Shown piece by piece: positions 27,377-36,261 of a stretch of DNA of 64,000 nucleotides (the first letter of the stretch is position 1; each line of letters opens with the position of its first letter). A program made the translations under genes and the position numbers. Source of the stretch: CAZSBB01 sp964605235 (GTDB taxonomy: Bacteria > Planctomycetota > Phycisphaerae > Phycisphaerales > Phycisphaeraceae); NCBI GenBank assembly GCA_964605235.1, contig CAZSBB010000027.1, positions 1 through 64,000 of the forward strand, read 5' to 3'. The notes under the pieces are model-generated. The model did no database searches, was not told the origin of the DNA, and saw only the letters and a list, made by a program, of their open reading frames with translations.

Positions 27377-28606
27377 TTACTGGGGGAACGGGTAGTTCGC
27401 ACTGACCTGGGCAAACGCCTCGACGAGCGCCGCGGCGAAGGCGGGATCGTTCACATGCAGCGGCAGCCGCCGGAGGATGCGCTTGGGCGCGGCAATGATC
27501 GCGCTTTCCAATTCGTCAAACAGCGCAGCATTCGCCTGGGGATCATGAAACGGCTGCCCCGGTGCATCCAGCGCTGAGACGCCCCCTTCGGGAATCAGCA
27601 CGATCAACGGCGCGGTGCTGCGGTTGAGCTTGGCGGCGATCCAGCGGGCGAACTGGCGGTTCTCCTCCGGCGTGGTGCGCATGAGGGTGACGTTGGCGTT
27701 GTGCACATGCAGTCGGCGGGCGCGGAAAGGGGCGGGCACGGTCGCCATGGCGGCGAAGTTGACCATGTCCAGCGCGCCCAGGCTCAGGACGTAAGGCACC
27801 TGCGCCGCGAGGATGGCGTCAAAGCGCGCCGGGCCGGCCCGGAAGACGCCGCCGACCACTTCGTCGGCGACCTCGGTGGTGGTGATGTCCAGCACGCCGT
27901 GGATCAATCCCGACTCGACCAGCTTCTCCATCGCCTGCCCGCCGGCGCCGGTGGCGTGGAAGACCAGACAGTCGAAGCCCTGCGCTTCCAGCGTCTGGCG
28001 CACCGCGGTGACGCAGGGCGTGGTGACGCCGAACATGGTCATGCCCAGCGTGGGTCGCTGCTCGCTGGGCGGGGCGCTGTGCCGGGTCATGCCCAGCGCG
28101 GCATGGGCGGCATTGGCGAGCACCTGCCGGGATACGCGATTGATGCCCGCCACGTCGACCACCGAGTACATCATGGTGATGTCGCAGCAGCCGACGTAAG
28201 GCGACGTGTCGCCGCTGGCGACCGTGGAGACGAGCACCTTGGGCAAACCAATGGGCATGGCGCGCAGGGCGGGACTGATCAGCGCGGTGCCGCCGGAGCC
28301 CCCGAGGCCGATGACGCCCGCGACCTTCCCGGCCCGGTGCTGCGCCAGCAGGTAATGCGTCAGCGCGACGCTCATGGCGGTCACCGCCTGGCCCCGATCG
28401 GTCAACCCCAGCACGGCGTCGGCGCCCTGTGGATGGGCGGCCGCCACCGTCTGGCGCGCGACCTGCGGCTCCACCGTGGCGGGCAACTGCGTGCCCACGT
28501 CCACCATCACCACCGATGCCCCGCCCGCGCGCATGAGCTGGGCGACGTAGGCGATCTCCTGCCCCTTGGTGTCCATCGTGGCAATGGCGTAGATGCTTGG
28601 GACCAT
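27377..28606 (-). CDS. UPF0261 / Tm-1-like ATP-binding domain protein
   Basis: A 409-aa protein of the UPF0261 family: N-terminal IYAIATMDTKGQEIAYVAQL and GVIGLGGSGGTALI, central VSTVASGDTSPYVG, DITMMYSVVDVAGINR and VFHATGAGGQAMEKLVE, and C-terminal LIPEGGVSALDAPGQPF. The family has a Tm-1-like ATP-binding N-terminal domain; biochemical function unknown. First gene of the operon with the PEP-hydrolase-type barrel. A TTGATATA-type site lies at 28648-28661, 42 nt upstream. Confidence 0.9.
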   Translation of the reverse strand: MVPSIYAIATMDTKGQEIAYVAQLMRAGGASVVMVDVGTQLPATVEPQVARQTVAAAHPQGADAVLGLTDRGQAVTAMSVALTHYLLAQHRAGKVAGVIGLGGSGGTALISPALRAMPIGLPKVLVSTVASGDTSPYVGCCDITMMYSVVDVAGINRVSRQVLANAAHAALGMTRHSAPPSEQRPTLGMTMFGVTTPCVTAVRQTLEAQGFDCLVFHATGAGGQAMEKLVESGLIHGVLDITTTEVADEVVGGVFRAGPARFDAILAAQVPYVLSLGALDMVNFAAMATVPAPFRARRLHVHNANVTLMRTTPEENRQFARWIAAKLNRSTAPLIVLIPEGGVSALDAPGQPFHDPQANAALFDELESAIIAAPKRILRRLPLHVNDPAFAAALVEAFAQVSANYPFPQ

Positions 28607-28647
28607 GGGTGTGCTCCAGCCAGATTTCCGCGCGGGTCCTCATGGTA

Positions 28648-28661
28648 GTTGATATACACTG
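28648..28661. promoter_or_regulatory. TTGATATA-type site (GTTGATATACACTG)
   Basis: Lies in the divergent spacer between the UPF0261 operon and the GntR gene. Shares GTTGATATACA/ATTGATATACA with the site at 37143 read on the other strand. Confidence 0.55.
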
Positions 28662-28839
28662 CGCTGTACCAACTTCCGTACCCGGGTGGAGAAACTTTCC
28701 AACGCAGCGGGGAAAAACCACGCAACCCCCCGTCTTGCCGGCATGGATGGCTGCCGGGGCGCGTCGTGGTGAGTGCCAACGGTGCGAAAACGGGCGCCCG
28801 TCGTCGGGACCAGCGACATGACGGTGACCCACGAGGTGC

Positions 28840-28845
28840 TATAGT
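28840..28845 (+). promoter_or_regulatory. Candidate -10 (TATAGT) of the GntR gene
   Basis: TATAGT lies 36 nt before the ATG at 28882. No clear -35 was found. Confidence 0.35.
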
Positions 28846-28881
28846 AGCAAGCGAACCGATTCCGTCAGGAGCACTTTGCCG

Positions 28882-30045
28882 ATGGCCCCGGGCGCGCGTA
28901 CGACAACTCAACGATCCGCGCAGCGCCGCCCTGGCGCAGCCGCGCCGGGCAACCATGAAGATGCCGTCGGCGGGGATTTCCGCTACCAGCAGATCGCCAA
29001 CGAGCTGCGCGAGCGGGTGCGTCAGGGGTTGTATCAGCCCGGTGACAAGCTGCCCACGGAGCGGGAATTGTCGCGGCAGTTCCAGGTCGCGCATCTGACC
29101 ATTCGCCGGGCGCATCAGGACCTGGAGGCCGAGGGGGTCATTCGCCGGGAACGCGGCCGGGGCACGTTTGTCTGTGAGTTGCCGCCGGCGCCGACGGAAG
29201 CAGCGGGCCATTGCACCGCGCGGATCGGCTACATCTCCATCGAGCGGCAGATCGAAGGGCGGGTGTTTCAGTTGATTCGCGCCGGGCTCGAACAGCACGG
29301 CCGGCGGCTGCTGCTGGATGTGATGGACCAGACCTCGGTGGTCACGCGCCTGCCGGAACTGATTGAACAGGAACGTCTGGAACTGGTGCTGCTCGATGGC
29401 CGACTGGATGAAGCCTGGCTGCCGAGCCTGACGCAGTTGCCCACGCCGGTGCTGGTCTGCGGCACCATTCCGCCGACGCCGGGGGTGCCGAGCGTGACCC
29501 CGGACATGGAGCGCTGGTCCTACGAGTTGACCAAACTGCTGCTGCAGCAGCTGGGGTTCGATCAGGTCTGGCTGGTAGTCGAACCGCTGCGGCTGCACTA
29601 CGACCGCCTGGTGGTGTCGGGCTATCGCCAGGCGCTGCGCGAGCTGGATGGCCCCGCCGAGCTGCTGACGCTGTGCGATGACGACCGCTGGGAGCCGTTT
29701 GTGCGGCAGTTCAATCGGCTCTTCCCGGTGCTGCCGGGCCGGCATGCGGTGATCTGGATGTACCGCTATGCGTTCGTGCCGCTGTCGGTGCTGCCGACCG
29801 ACACCACCGACCGGCTGGCGGTGGTGAACTACGGCCGGCGCGATCCGGGCTGGTTCCTGCCTGCCGCGTGCGACCTGGGCGAACTGATTCCCCCGGACCA
29901 GCAATACGCCCAGCAGATTGTCGAATTGGCGGAAGAACTGCTCGCCCAAACCCAGCCGCCGGGCGCGGGACGGGTGTTGCTGCCGGACTTCGCCACGGGG
30001 CAGTCTGCGCAGCGACCCCGCGTGGAACTGAGCTGGCGCGTCTGA
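28882..30045 (+). CDS. GntR-family regulator with a sugar-binding-type sensor domain (AraR-like layout)
   Basis: A 387-aa protein. Residues of about 33-98 are a GntR winged helix (YQQIANELRERVRQGLYQPG, DKLPTERELSRQF, LEAEGVIRRERGRGTFV). The remaining 280 residues begin ARIGYISIERQIEGRVFQLI and read like a LacI/periplasmic-binding sensor fold, the arrangement of AraR. The ATG at 28882 follows CAGGAGC; an in-frame TTG at 28876 is less likely. Its neighbourhood contains six related TATA-centred sites, one a perfect palindrome, which makes it the best candidate for their ligand. Predicted to repress the surrounding carbohydrate genes until a sugar binds. Confidence 0.9.
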   Translation: MAPGARTTTQRSAQRRPGAAAPGNHEDAVGGDFRYQQIANELRERVRQGLYQPGDKLPTERELSRQFQVAHLTIRRAHQDLEAEGVIRRERGRGTFVCELPPAPTEAAGHCTARIGYISIERQIEGRVFQLIRAGLEQHGRRLLLDVMDQTSVVTRLPELIEQERLELVLLDGRLDEAWLPSLTQLPTPVLVCGTIPPTPGVPSVTPDMERWSYELTKLLLQQLGFDQVWLVVEPLRLHYDRLVVSGYRQALRELDGPAELLTLCDDDRWEPFVRQFNRLFPVLPGRHAVIWMYRYAFVPLSVLPTDTTDRLAVVNYGRRDPGWFLPAACDLGELIPPDQQYAQQIVELAEELLAQTQPPGAGRVLLPDFATGQSAQRPRVELSWRV

Positions 30046-30087
30046 CGGTCCCGGCTGACCCATTGCCATAGATGACTGACCCGCGCG

Positions 30088-30140
30088 GCGCGCACGGCGA
30101 GCCCGACATCGGCTGCGCGGATAGGGCTCGCGGTGCGCGC
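30088..30140. terminator. 17-bp hairpin after the GntR gene
   Basis: Arms 30088-30104 and 30124-30140 pair with one mismatch (GCGCGCACGGCGAGCCC). No T-run follows, so it may be a factor-assisted terminator or a repeat. Confidence 0.4.
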
Positions 30141-30265
30141 GCCATGATTCTTGACCAGTGCAAGCCCCCCCTGCCCCCGCCTGCCTCAGCGGCCACCGGT
30201 GGCGTCAGAGCGCCCGGATATTCCGCCAATCACCACCTATCGCCGCAGCCGGGGCAAGTTTTTGA

Positions 30266-30295
30266 TTGACAGCGCCGCCCACCAGTAGATATAGT
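30266..30295 (+). promoter_or_regulatory. Promoter TTGACA-18-TATAGT for the first pseudopilin-like gene
   Basis: A consensus -35 (30266-30271) and a good -10 (30290-30295). The TTGATATA-type site at 30304 lies at the expected start of transcription. The rest of the gene-free stretch 30046-30349 holds only the hairpin at 30088-30140. Confidence 0.7.
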
Positions 30296-30303
30296 TTTGC
30301 GTG

Positions 30304-30318
30304 ATTGATATATAAATA
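30304..30318. promoter_or_regulatory. TTGATATA-type site (ATTGATATATAAATA)
   Basis: Located 8 bp after the -10 of the pseudopilin promoter, a classic repressor position. Confidence 0.55.
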
Positions 30319-30349
30319 ATATAGCACAGACCCAGATGGACGCTTGCCC

Positions 30350-31168
30350 ATGCTGCACCATCCCCCCTCCAGCACCGCCACTGCCCTTCCGGGCCTGAGC
30401 ATGACCGGCCCGGCGCGCCCCCGCCGGGTCGGCTTCACGCTCATTGAACTGTTGGTGGTGATCTCCATTCTGACGCTGCTGGTCGCCATCCTGCTGCCGG
30501 CACTGGCGAAAGCCCGCAAAGCCGCCGAATCCACCAAGTGCATGATCAATCTGCGCCAGGTCGGCGTGGCGATGCATGTGTACGCCAGCGACAACAAAGG
30601 CTTTCTTCCGCCGCGCCAGGGCAGCGCCGCCTACAACGGCGGCACCCCCTACTGGGGTCAGATTCTGGTCAGCAGCGGCGGCTACCTGCCCAATGGCGTC
30701 GTCGGGCAGCCCCACTCGTTGTTCTGCCCGTCCGTCGCGCCCGGCGGCAAGTACAACGGCGACTGGTCGCAGACCTACGGCGTCTACCACTCCGGCTACG
30801 TCGATTACTCCGACCTGGCGAAATACGCCCAGAAAAACCGTCTCGACTCCCAGGCGGAAAACAACCTCAAGTTCCCGGGACAGACGATCATGGTCATGGA
30901 CACCGCCGGGTTCACCGGCAGCGCGTTCTATGGCTACTATCGCTTCTATTACGACCTGACCTCCGCGCCCAACATCCCCACCGGCAGCCGCTGGTTCGCC
31001 CACGCCCGCCACTCCAATGCCGCCAATGTGCTCTATGTCGATACCCATGTCGCAGCACTGCCGGCCTGGAACAACGGCTCCAACACCACCAAGCAGTACC
31101 TCTTTGGCGAAAACACCTCACGCGGCCTGTCCTTTGTCGACAGCAACAACAACCGCTACGGCAACTGA
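30350..31168 (+). CDS. Pseudopilin-like protein (type IV methylation motif, H-X9-D form)
   Basis: A 272-aa protein. A short basic leader (RPRRVG) is followed by FTLIELLVVISILTLLVAIL, the type IV prepilin cleavage/methylation segment, then KARKAAESTKCMINLRQVGVAM, typical of the short Planctomycete/Lentisphaera pseudopilin family. The C-terminal RHSNAANVLYVDTH gives H-X9-D, as in the family's H-X9-DG domain. Predicted processing by a prepilin peptidase and exposure on the periplasmic side. Its role in a sugar locus is unknown. The start may be 30350 or the in-frame ATG at 30401. It follows the GntR gene on the same strand. Confidence 0.85.
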   Translation: MLHHPPSSTATALPGLSMTGPARPRRVGFTLIELLVVISILTLLVAILLPALAKARKAAESTKCMINLRQVGVAMHVYASDNKGFLPPRQGSAAYNGGTPYWGQILVSSGGYLPNGVVGQPHSLFCPSVAPGGKYNGDWSQTYGVYHSGYVDYSDLAKYAQKNRLDSQAENNLKFPGQTIMVMDTAGFTGSAFYGYYRFYYDLTSAPNIPTGSRWFAHARHSNAANVLYVDTHVAALPAWNNGSNTTKQYLFGENTSRGLSFVDSNNNRYGN

Positions 31169-31235
31169 ACTGCTCCGACCGCACACACCCGGGCCGGGGC
31201 AGCCAGACGACATATTCCGATAGCTGACCTGAGGA

Positions 31236-31308
31236 ATTCCGGGGCGATTCGGGGGCGATTCGGGGGCGATTCCGGGGGCGATTCCGGGGGGATTCCGGGG
31301 GGGATTCC
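31236..31308. repeat. Short tandem repeat, seven ATTCC/ATTC plus G-run units
   Basis: Units of 11-12 bp of the form ATTC(C)GGGGGCG repeat seven times between the convergent ends of the pseudopilin gene and the DUF2961 gene. The G-run length varies from 4 to 7, typical of slippage. Confidence 0.85.
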
Positions 31309-31313
31309 GAGGG

Positions 31314-32927
31314 TTATGGCGCCGACAGTTGGGGGAACGCCAAGGGTTGGGCGTCGAGTTGTCCGAAGCGAAAGAACAGGCCCTGGCCGTGGCCGCGATG
31401 GGTGAGCATGGCGACGACGATGTCGTGGTCGCCGGGCTCCAGCACAACGCTGACGCAGGTCCGGCCGTGGGGCGCGGGATTGAGCAGCGTCGGTTCCAGG
31501 CCGACGCGCTGCCCATCGACAAACACCGCCATGCCGCCGTCGTGGCCGATCTGCAATTCCCACGGGCCGCCGTGGGCAAAGTGAAAGCGATTAGCGAGAT
31601 ACACCAGTCCATCGCCGCCGCCGGTGTAGGGCGCGAAGCTGACCCAATGCTCCGCGTTGCCCGTGATCGCCTGCCAGTCGGCGAAGCTGTCATGGCTGGG
31701 AGGTGTTACCTGTTCGAGACTCGTCGGCACCGGGCGTAAACCGCTGAGCCGCCAGGTGTCGACGAAGGGGCCGCAGCGTTCGGGATCCGCCTGGGCGTGC
31801 AGGCCGGTCATCGCCCGCGCCTGTTTCATTTCAGTGGTTAACGCGACGGCCGGGCCGGGACACTGATTGCTGCGGTTGTACAACCAGGTGCCCTGATTGT
31901 CGCGCAGCACGGGCAGACGCTGCGCCACCGGCGGAGGCTGAATCGCGGCAGTGGGCTGCTGGGCGTACCAGTACGCCACGCTGCTGACCTCATTGGCAAG
32001 ATGGTTGCCGTGGCCGACTTCGATGGTGGCTTTGATCTCGCGTTCGAAATACACGGGATTTTCCAGATGATGCACGTAGCTGGTCTGGTAGCCGCGGGTG
32101 TCGGCTTCGTGAATGGATGAGCCGTTGCGCAGGAACGCATTGCGCTGCATGCCCCACGCCTGGTTGAAGTAATCCTCGCTGCCGGTGCCGTGCACGTCGG
32201 GAGGCCACTTGTAACCATCGACCCAGATCATGTCATCGCCTTCGCCCCACCAGGTGCCCTGGAAGTTGGTGACGCTGAGATTGCAGCCCAGGTACTGGCC
32301 CCGGCCGCGGGTTTCGAGGATGACGTAGTTGTGATCCCACGCCTGGCGTTCCAGGTTGGGAACATTCACCGGCGCGGTGTTGGAACGCAGGTCGTGCGCC
32401 CAGCCGCCGAAGGGATTGGCGCGGCGAAACTCGGCGTGGAAGTAACCCAGGTCCGCCAGATCCTCCGCAGCGCATTGCTCGTAGTCGATGTAAAAGTACT
32501 GGCCCTGCGGCGAAGAACGCTGATTGATCAGCTCCACCACCGCGCGTTTGCGAAACGGCATGGCGACATAGCAGTTGAGCGCGCAGCCGACGTTGAAGCG
32601 GTTGTTCAGGTCCGTCGAAGCGCTGAAGAGCAATGATTGGTAGCTGTTGACGATGCCGTGGCCCAGGCCGAAGAAATCCCCCAGCGGACACAACACGCTG
32701 GCGGCGGGAGCATCGTCCCAGGTGATGCGCAGCAGGCATTCCCGGTAGCCGGCGCCCTGGGTCATCCAGATGTGCGTGATGATGCCCGGCCCTTGAATGT
32801 CCGCCAGCACGCAGGTTTCGCCCGGCGCGATCGACCAGCGATCGGCATTCCGGCCCGAGTGGTCCCAACTGGAGCAACGCCCCGTACGACGACGACGCAG
32901 ACGCGCCAGGTCCAACGGATTCACCAC
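31314..32927 (-). CDS. DUF2961 protein 1
   Basis: A 537-aa protein of the DUF2961 family: IAPGETCVLADIQGPGIITH, LGDFFGLGHGIVNSYQSLLF, MPFRKRAVVELINQ, GTWWGEGDDMIWVDGYKWPP and GTGSEDYFNQAWG. Some DUF2961 members act as glycosidases (GH172, inverted fructosyl/arabinofuranosyl bonds), so a hydrolase on an uncommon sugar is possible. The C-terminal 100 aa add a beta-sandwich-like domain (PWELQIGHDGGMAVFVDGQR). The GTG at 32927 is chosen: it follows AGGAG at 7 nt and starts 1 nt after the stop of the Gfo/Idh gene. Last gene of the cupin-Gfo/Idh-DUF2961 operon. Paralogue at 50109. Confidence 0.87.
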   Translation of the reverse strand: MVNPLDLARLRRRRTGRCSSWDHSGRNADRWSIAPGETCVLADIQGPGIITHIWMTQGAGYRECLLRITWDDAPAASVLCPLGDFFGLGHGIVNSYQSLLFSASTDLNNRFNVGCALNCYVAMPFRKRAVVELINQRSSPQGQYFYIDYEQCAAEDLADLGYFHAEFRRANPFGGWAHDLRSNTAPVNVPNLERQAWDHNYVILETRGRGQYLGCNLSVTNFQGTWWGEGDDMIWVDGYKWPPDVHGTGSEDYFNQAWGMQRNAFLRNGSSIHEADTRGYQTSYVHHLENPVYFEREIKATIEVGHGNHLANEVSSVAYWYAQQPTAAIQPPPVAQRLPVLRDNQGTWLYNRSNQCPGPAVALTTEMKQARAMTGLHAQADPERCGPFVDTWRLSGLRPVPTSLEQVTPPSHDSFADWQAITGNAEHWVSFAPYTGGGDGLVYLANRFHFAHGGPWELQIGHDGGMAVFVDGQRVGLEPTLLNPAPHGRTCVSVVLEPGDHDIVVAMLTHRGHGQGLFFRFGQLDAQPLAFPQLSAP

Positions 32928-32928
32928 G

Positions 32929-34011
32929 TCACGACTCCTTGCTCTGCAAATGCGTCTGCAAATACTGCTGCACATCCACCGGCTGGCCGCGGCGCGCTGA
33001 TTCGATCGCGGCAAACAACAGCGCGGTGCACTGCATGTTGTCGTCCAGAGTCGTCGGGTGATCCGCCCGCCGGCCCGCCACCCAGTCAACGAACTGCTCC
33101 GCCAGCCAGGGGTTCATCCACGCCGACTGTTTGAGCAACGGCAGATCCTGCGCCAGCGGTTTCTCCCATGCTCCGCCCCGCAGCACGCGCAACCAGCGGC
33201 GGTCCAGTTCCAGCGTGCCTTGCTCACATTCCGCGCGGATGTAGTCGAGTGTCCAGCCGTTCATGCTCGAGGCATTGGCTTTGGCGCCTTCGTAAAAGCA
33301 GCGCACGCCGTTGGTCATCTCCAGCGTGATCAGCGCTGTCGAGTCGCCGGCATACTCACCCCAGGGTGGATTCCACGACCGGGCGTAGACGACAGCGCAG
33401 TCAGCGCCGCTCAGGCCGCGCAGGATGTCGAAATGATGCACCGTGCCTTCGATGAGCAAGGGATCGGGAATCCGATGCCGAAAGTCGCCCCAGGAACCAA
33501 ACGTCCGGCAATTGTGGGTGAAGCGATGCACGAGGTAGTTGAGCCGACCGTATTGCCCGCCCTGGATCGCCGCCTGCAGCGACTGCTTGTCCTGGTCGAA
33601 CCGATGGCTCATGGTGACCGCCATCTTCACCCCGGCGGCCTTGACCTTGTGGTAAATCCGGCAGGACGCCGCCATGCTGTCGGCGATCGGCTTCTCGCTC
33701 AGGATGTGCAGCTTCCGCGCCAGCGCCAGGTCCACCACGGACTCGTGAAACGCCGGGGGCACCACCACCACCGCGAAGTCCGCCTCATGCCGGGCGAACG
33801 CCTGCTCCGCTTCGACGTAGCAATGCTCCGCCGGCACGCCCAGACCATGGACGGCATTCACGTGCGCCTCGGGACGTCGATCCACCGCCGCCACGCACAC
33901 CGCCTTGTTCAGCTCGCGCAGCCGCGGCAGGAACTGAGCGCACCACGATGCCCCCCAGCCGCCGGTGCCCACCAGGATGTACCGCAATGGGGAATTCGTT
34001 GCCTGACTCAT
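32929..34011 (-). CDS. Gfo/Idh/MocA-family oxidoreductase 1
   Basis: A 360-aa NAD(P)-dependent dehydrogenase. The Rossmann start is YILVGTGGWGASWCAQFL, the cofactor/catalytic loop LHILSEKPIADSMAAS contains the family EKP motif, and a C-terminal beta-sheet domain follows (HHFDILRGLSGAD). It probably oxidises or epimerises a sugar or inositol derivative. Its start overlaps the cupin stop by 4 nt (ATGA), and its own stop abuts the DUF2961 start, so all three are translationally coupled. Confidence 0.92.
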   Translation of the reverse strand: MSQATNSPLRYILVGTGGWGASWCAQFLPRLRELNKAVCVAAVDRRPEAHVNAVHGLGVPAEHCYVEAEQAFARHEADFAVVVVPPAFHESVVDLALARKLHILSEKPIADSMAASCRIYHKVKAAGVKMAVTMSHRFDQDKQSLQAAIQGGQYGRLNYLVHRFTHNCRTFGSWGDFRHRIPDPLLIEGTVHHFDILRGLSGADCAVVYARSWNPPWGEYAGDSTALITLEMTNGVRCFYEGAKANASSMNGWTLDYIRAECEQGTLELDRRWLRVLRGGAWEKPLAQDLPLLKQSAWMNPWLAEQFVDWVAGRRADHPTTLDDNMQCTALLFAAIESARRGQPVDVQQYLQTHLQSKES

Positions 34012-34400
34012 GACGGAAAATCCTCCGGCAACGGCAACGCCGGCACGGCATGTCCCTGCGCCTGCTGCGGATCACGATGCAGATGACCCATGCGGAACGG
34101 CGCGCTCAGCGTGTCCTCGAAGTAAAACGCTTCGAGGTCCTCGTACACCTCCAGCACATCGTGCTCATCGCCCGCTTTGGTCGCCACAATGTCGCCGGCC
34201 TTGACGTAGTACGCCTGGCCTTCGCTGTACACCTTCGCTTTGCCCTTGAAAATCAACCAGTACTCGTGACCATCGTGGTAGTGACGGTCAAAACGCCCGC
34301 CCTCCCGGGGAACCCGAAACAACCCCGCGGCGGCGACCGTGCACCAGTCCGGCCGATGCTTCTCATCCAGACGTCGTTGCGTGGTTCGGATCAACGGCAT
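34008..34400 (-). CDS. Small cupin-domain protein
   Basis: A 130-aa single-domain cupin: GGRFDRHYHDGHEYWLIFKG provides the first metal-binding motif (two His and a Glu), and KAGDIVATKAGDEHDVLEV the second (His). The family covers sugar isomerases, epimerases and sensors; substrate unknown. The start at 34400 (MPLIRTT) follows GAGGAA; a longer frame would extend through the intergenic site region. First gene of the operon running to 31314, divergent from the GH2 gene. Confidence 0.87.
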   Translation of the reverse strand: MPLIRTTQRRLDEKHRPDWCTVAAAGLFRVPREGGRFDRHYHDGHEYWLIFKGKAKVYSEGQAYYVKAGDIVATKAGDEHDVLEVYEDLEAFYFEDTLSAPFRMGHLHRDPQQAQGHAVPALPLPEDFPS

Positions 34401-34439
34401 GACCAGTTCCTCAAGCTTGAATGGCGGCCCACCACGGCA

Positions 34440-34469
34440 TTGTACCGCGCCTTCAGAGTCAGATATAAT
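34440..34469 (+). promoter_or_regulatory. Promoter TTGTAC-18-TATAAT for the GH2 operon
   Basis: -35 at 34440-34445 and a consensus -10 at 34464-34469, followed 12 bp later by the site at 34482. Confidence 0.6.
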
Positions 34470-34481
34470 CCATAACCGGCT

Positions 34482-34494
34482 GTGATATATACCA
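34482..34494. promoter_or_regulatory. TTGATATA-type site (GTGATATATACCA)
   Basis: In the cupin/GH2 divergent spacer, just past the predicted GH2 transcription start. Nearly identical to the sulfatase site at 25080. Confidence 0.55.
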
Positions 34495-34542
34495 AAGTCG
34501 GGATTGTTGTGGGGGTCCAGCCGGGCAAAAGGGCTTTTCAAC

Positions 34543-36261
34543 ATGGATTTACGCTTTGCCCGCCACCGCCATCGACCGGTTCGCAGCCTGCACGGGTTCT
34601 GGGATTTCGTCCTGCTGGGCGACGTGGATGTGGATCAGGTTGATTCGGCCGCGCTGACCTACACCGACGTGATGCCGGTGCCGGGCTGTTTTGACGCTTC
34701 GCCGCGCTACGCCGGACGGCGGGGCGTGGCGGCGTATCGCACCGTCGTGCCTGTGCAGCCGGGGCAGCCGCATCAACTGCACTTCGGCAGCGTCCAGCAC
34801 TGGAGCCGGGTGTTGATCGACCATCAGATCGTCGCCGAGCAGCGGATGGGTTACGCGCCGTTCCAGGCGACCTTCACGCCCCGGCACGATCACGCCACGC
34901 TCACCGTGCTGGTGGACAACCGCTTCCATCAGCGCAGCGAACTGCACTTCCCCGGTTACGACTGGTATCAGTACGGCGGAATCGATCGGGAAGTCGAACT
35001 GCACGCGCTGCCCGCCACGTGGATCAAGCAAGTACACGTCCACACCCTCGACGTCGCTGCCCGTCGCCTGCGCGCGCACGTGCAGATCGCCGGCCAGGCG
35101 CGTCCCGATCTGCCGCTGCGGATCACCTGGCGAGACCAGGTGCTGTACGAAGGCCCCGCGCAGTCGGCGCTGGAACTGACGTTGCCACAACCGCAAGACC
35201 AGCGCGAAGGTATTCCCGAGGCAAGGGTGGATGACCGGTGGTCGCCGGCGCAGCCCGTGTTGCACACCTTGCATTTCCAACTGGGTGATGACGACTGGAT
35301 CGAGCGCGTCGGCCTGCGGCAGGTGGCGGTGCGCGCTGGCCAGCTTTATCTCAATGACCAACCCCTGCAATTGCGCGGCGTCAACTACCACCTGTCTCAT
35401 CCAGAGACCGGCTCATCCATCAGTGCGGACACGCTCATCAATGATCTGCAACTGATCCGCGACCTGGGCTGCAACTTCATCCGCATCGCGCATTACCCAC
35501 CGGAGCGCCGCCTGCTGGACTTGTGCGACGAGCTGGGCCTGCTGGTCTGGGCCGAGAGCTTAAGCTGGGGTCTGCGCCGCGAAGAGCTGCAGGACGCCCA
35601 GGTGGCGGCGGCAGCGCTGCGCAGCCTTGACGCGCTGGCGCAAATGATCGCCAGCCATCCCTGCGTCATCATCGCCGGCTACTTCAACGAATGCGGCAGC
35701 GCAGATCCTGAATCCCGCGCGCTCTATGCCGCCATGGCGCAAAAACTGCGGGATTTGTGCCCCAATCAGCTCATTTCCTACGCCAGCAACAAACCCGACA
35801 CCGACCTGTTTCTGGACCTGGTGGATGTCGTTTCGCTCAACCTGTACCCCGGCTGGTACCACGACTCGATCGAAACCATGGATGCCGCCTTAGGCAAGCT
35901 GCTCGACGCGGCGCGACAGCGCCCCGGCGCCGCGGGCAAGCCCATCATCCTCTCCGAGTTCGGCGGCGAAGCGCTGGCGGGTTACCGCGACTGGCACGAC
36001 CAGCGCTGGAGCGAACGCTATCAGGCGCGCCTGTTCGCAGCCGCGTGGCGGGCGGCGATGGCAGGTCCTCACCCACTGGCGGGCTTCGTGGTCTGGCAGT
36101 TCTGCGATGTCCGCACCAGCACCGAAACGCGCGTGCAGATGACCCGCCCGCGCGGCTTCAACAACAAGGGCATCGTGGATGAACATCGCATGCCCAAGCT
36201 CGCCTACGACACCCTGCAGAGCCTGTTCCGCGCCGCGGCGCAGCGGGAATCAACGACGTGA
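34543..36261 (+). CDS. Glycoside hydrolase family 2 enzyme (beta-glucuronidase/galactosidase-like)
   Basis: A 572-aa protein. Three domains in GH2 order: a jelly roll (about 10-155, with FQATFTPRHD and WYQYGGIDREVELHALP), an immunoglobulin-like region (about 160-265) and a TIM barrel with LQLRGVNYHLSHPE, the acid/base Asn382-Glu383 (FNECGS) and the nucleophile Glu472 (ILSEFGGEA). The wording is closest to beta-glucuronidases. No signal peptide, so it may act on imported oligosaccharides. The ATG at 34543 precedes a typical GH2 start; upstream frame rejected. It overlaps the lipoprotein gene by 4 nt. Confidence 0.92.
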   Translation: MDLRFARHRHRPVRSLHGFWDFVLLGDVDVDQVDSAALTYTDVMPVPGCFDASPRYAGRRGVAAYRTVVPVQPGQPHQLHFGSVQHWSRVLIDHQIVAEQRMGYAPFQATFTPRHDHATLTVLVDNRFHQRSELHFPGYDWYQYGGIDREVELHALPATWIKQVHVHTLDVAARRLRAHVQIAGQARPDLPLRITWRDQVLYEGPAQSALELTLPQPQDQREGIPEARVDDRWSPAQPVLHTLHFQLGDDDWIERVGLRQVAVRAGQLYLNDQPLQLRGVNYHLSHPETGSSISADTLINDLQLIRDLGCNFIRIAHYPPERRLLDLCDELGLLVWAESLSWGLRREELQDAQVAAAALRSLDALAQMIASHPCVIIAGYFNECGSADPESRALYAAMAQKLRDLCPNQLISYASNKPDTDLFLDLVDVVSLNLYPGWYHDSIETMDAALGKLLDAARQRPGAAGKPIILSEFGGEALAGYRDWHDQRWSERYQARLFAAAWRAAMAGPHPLAGFVVWQFCDVRTSTETRVQMTRPRGFNNKGIVDEHRMPKLAYDTLQSLFRAAAQRESTT

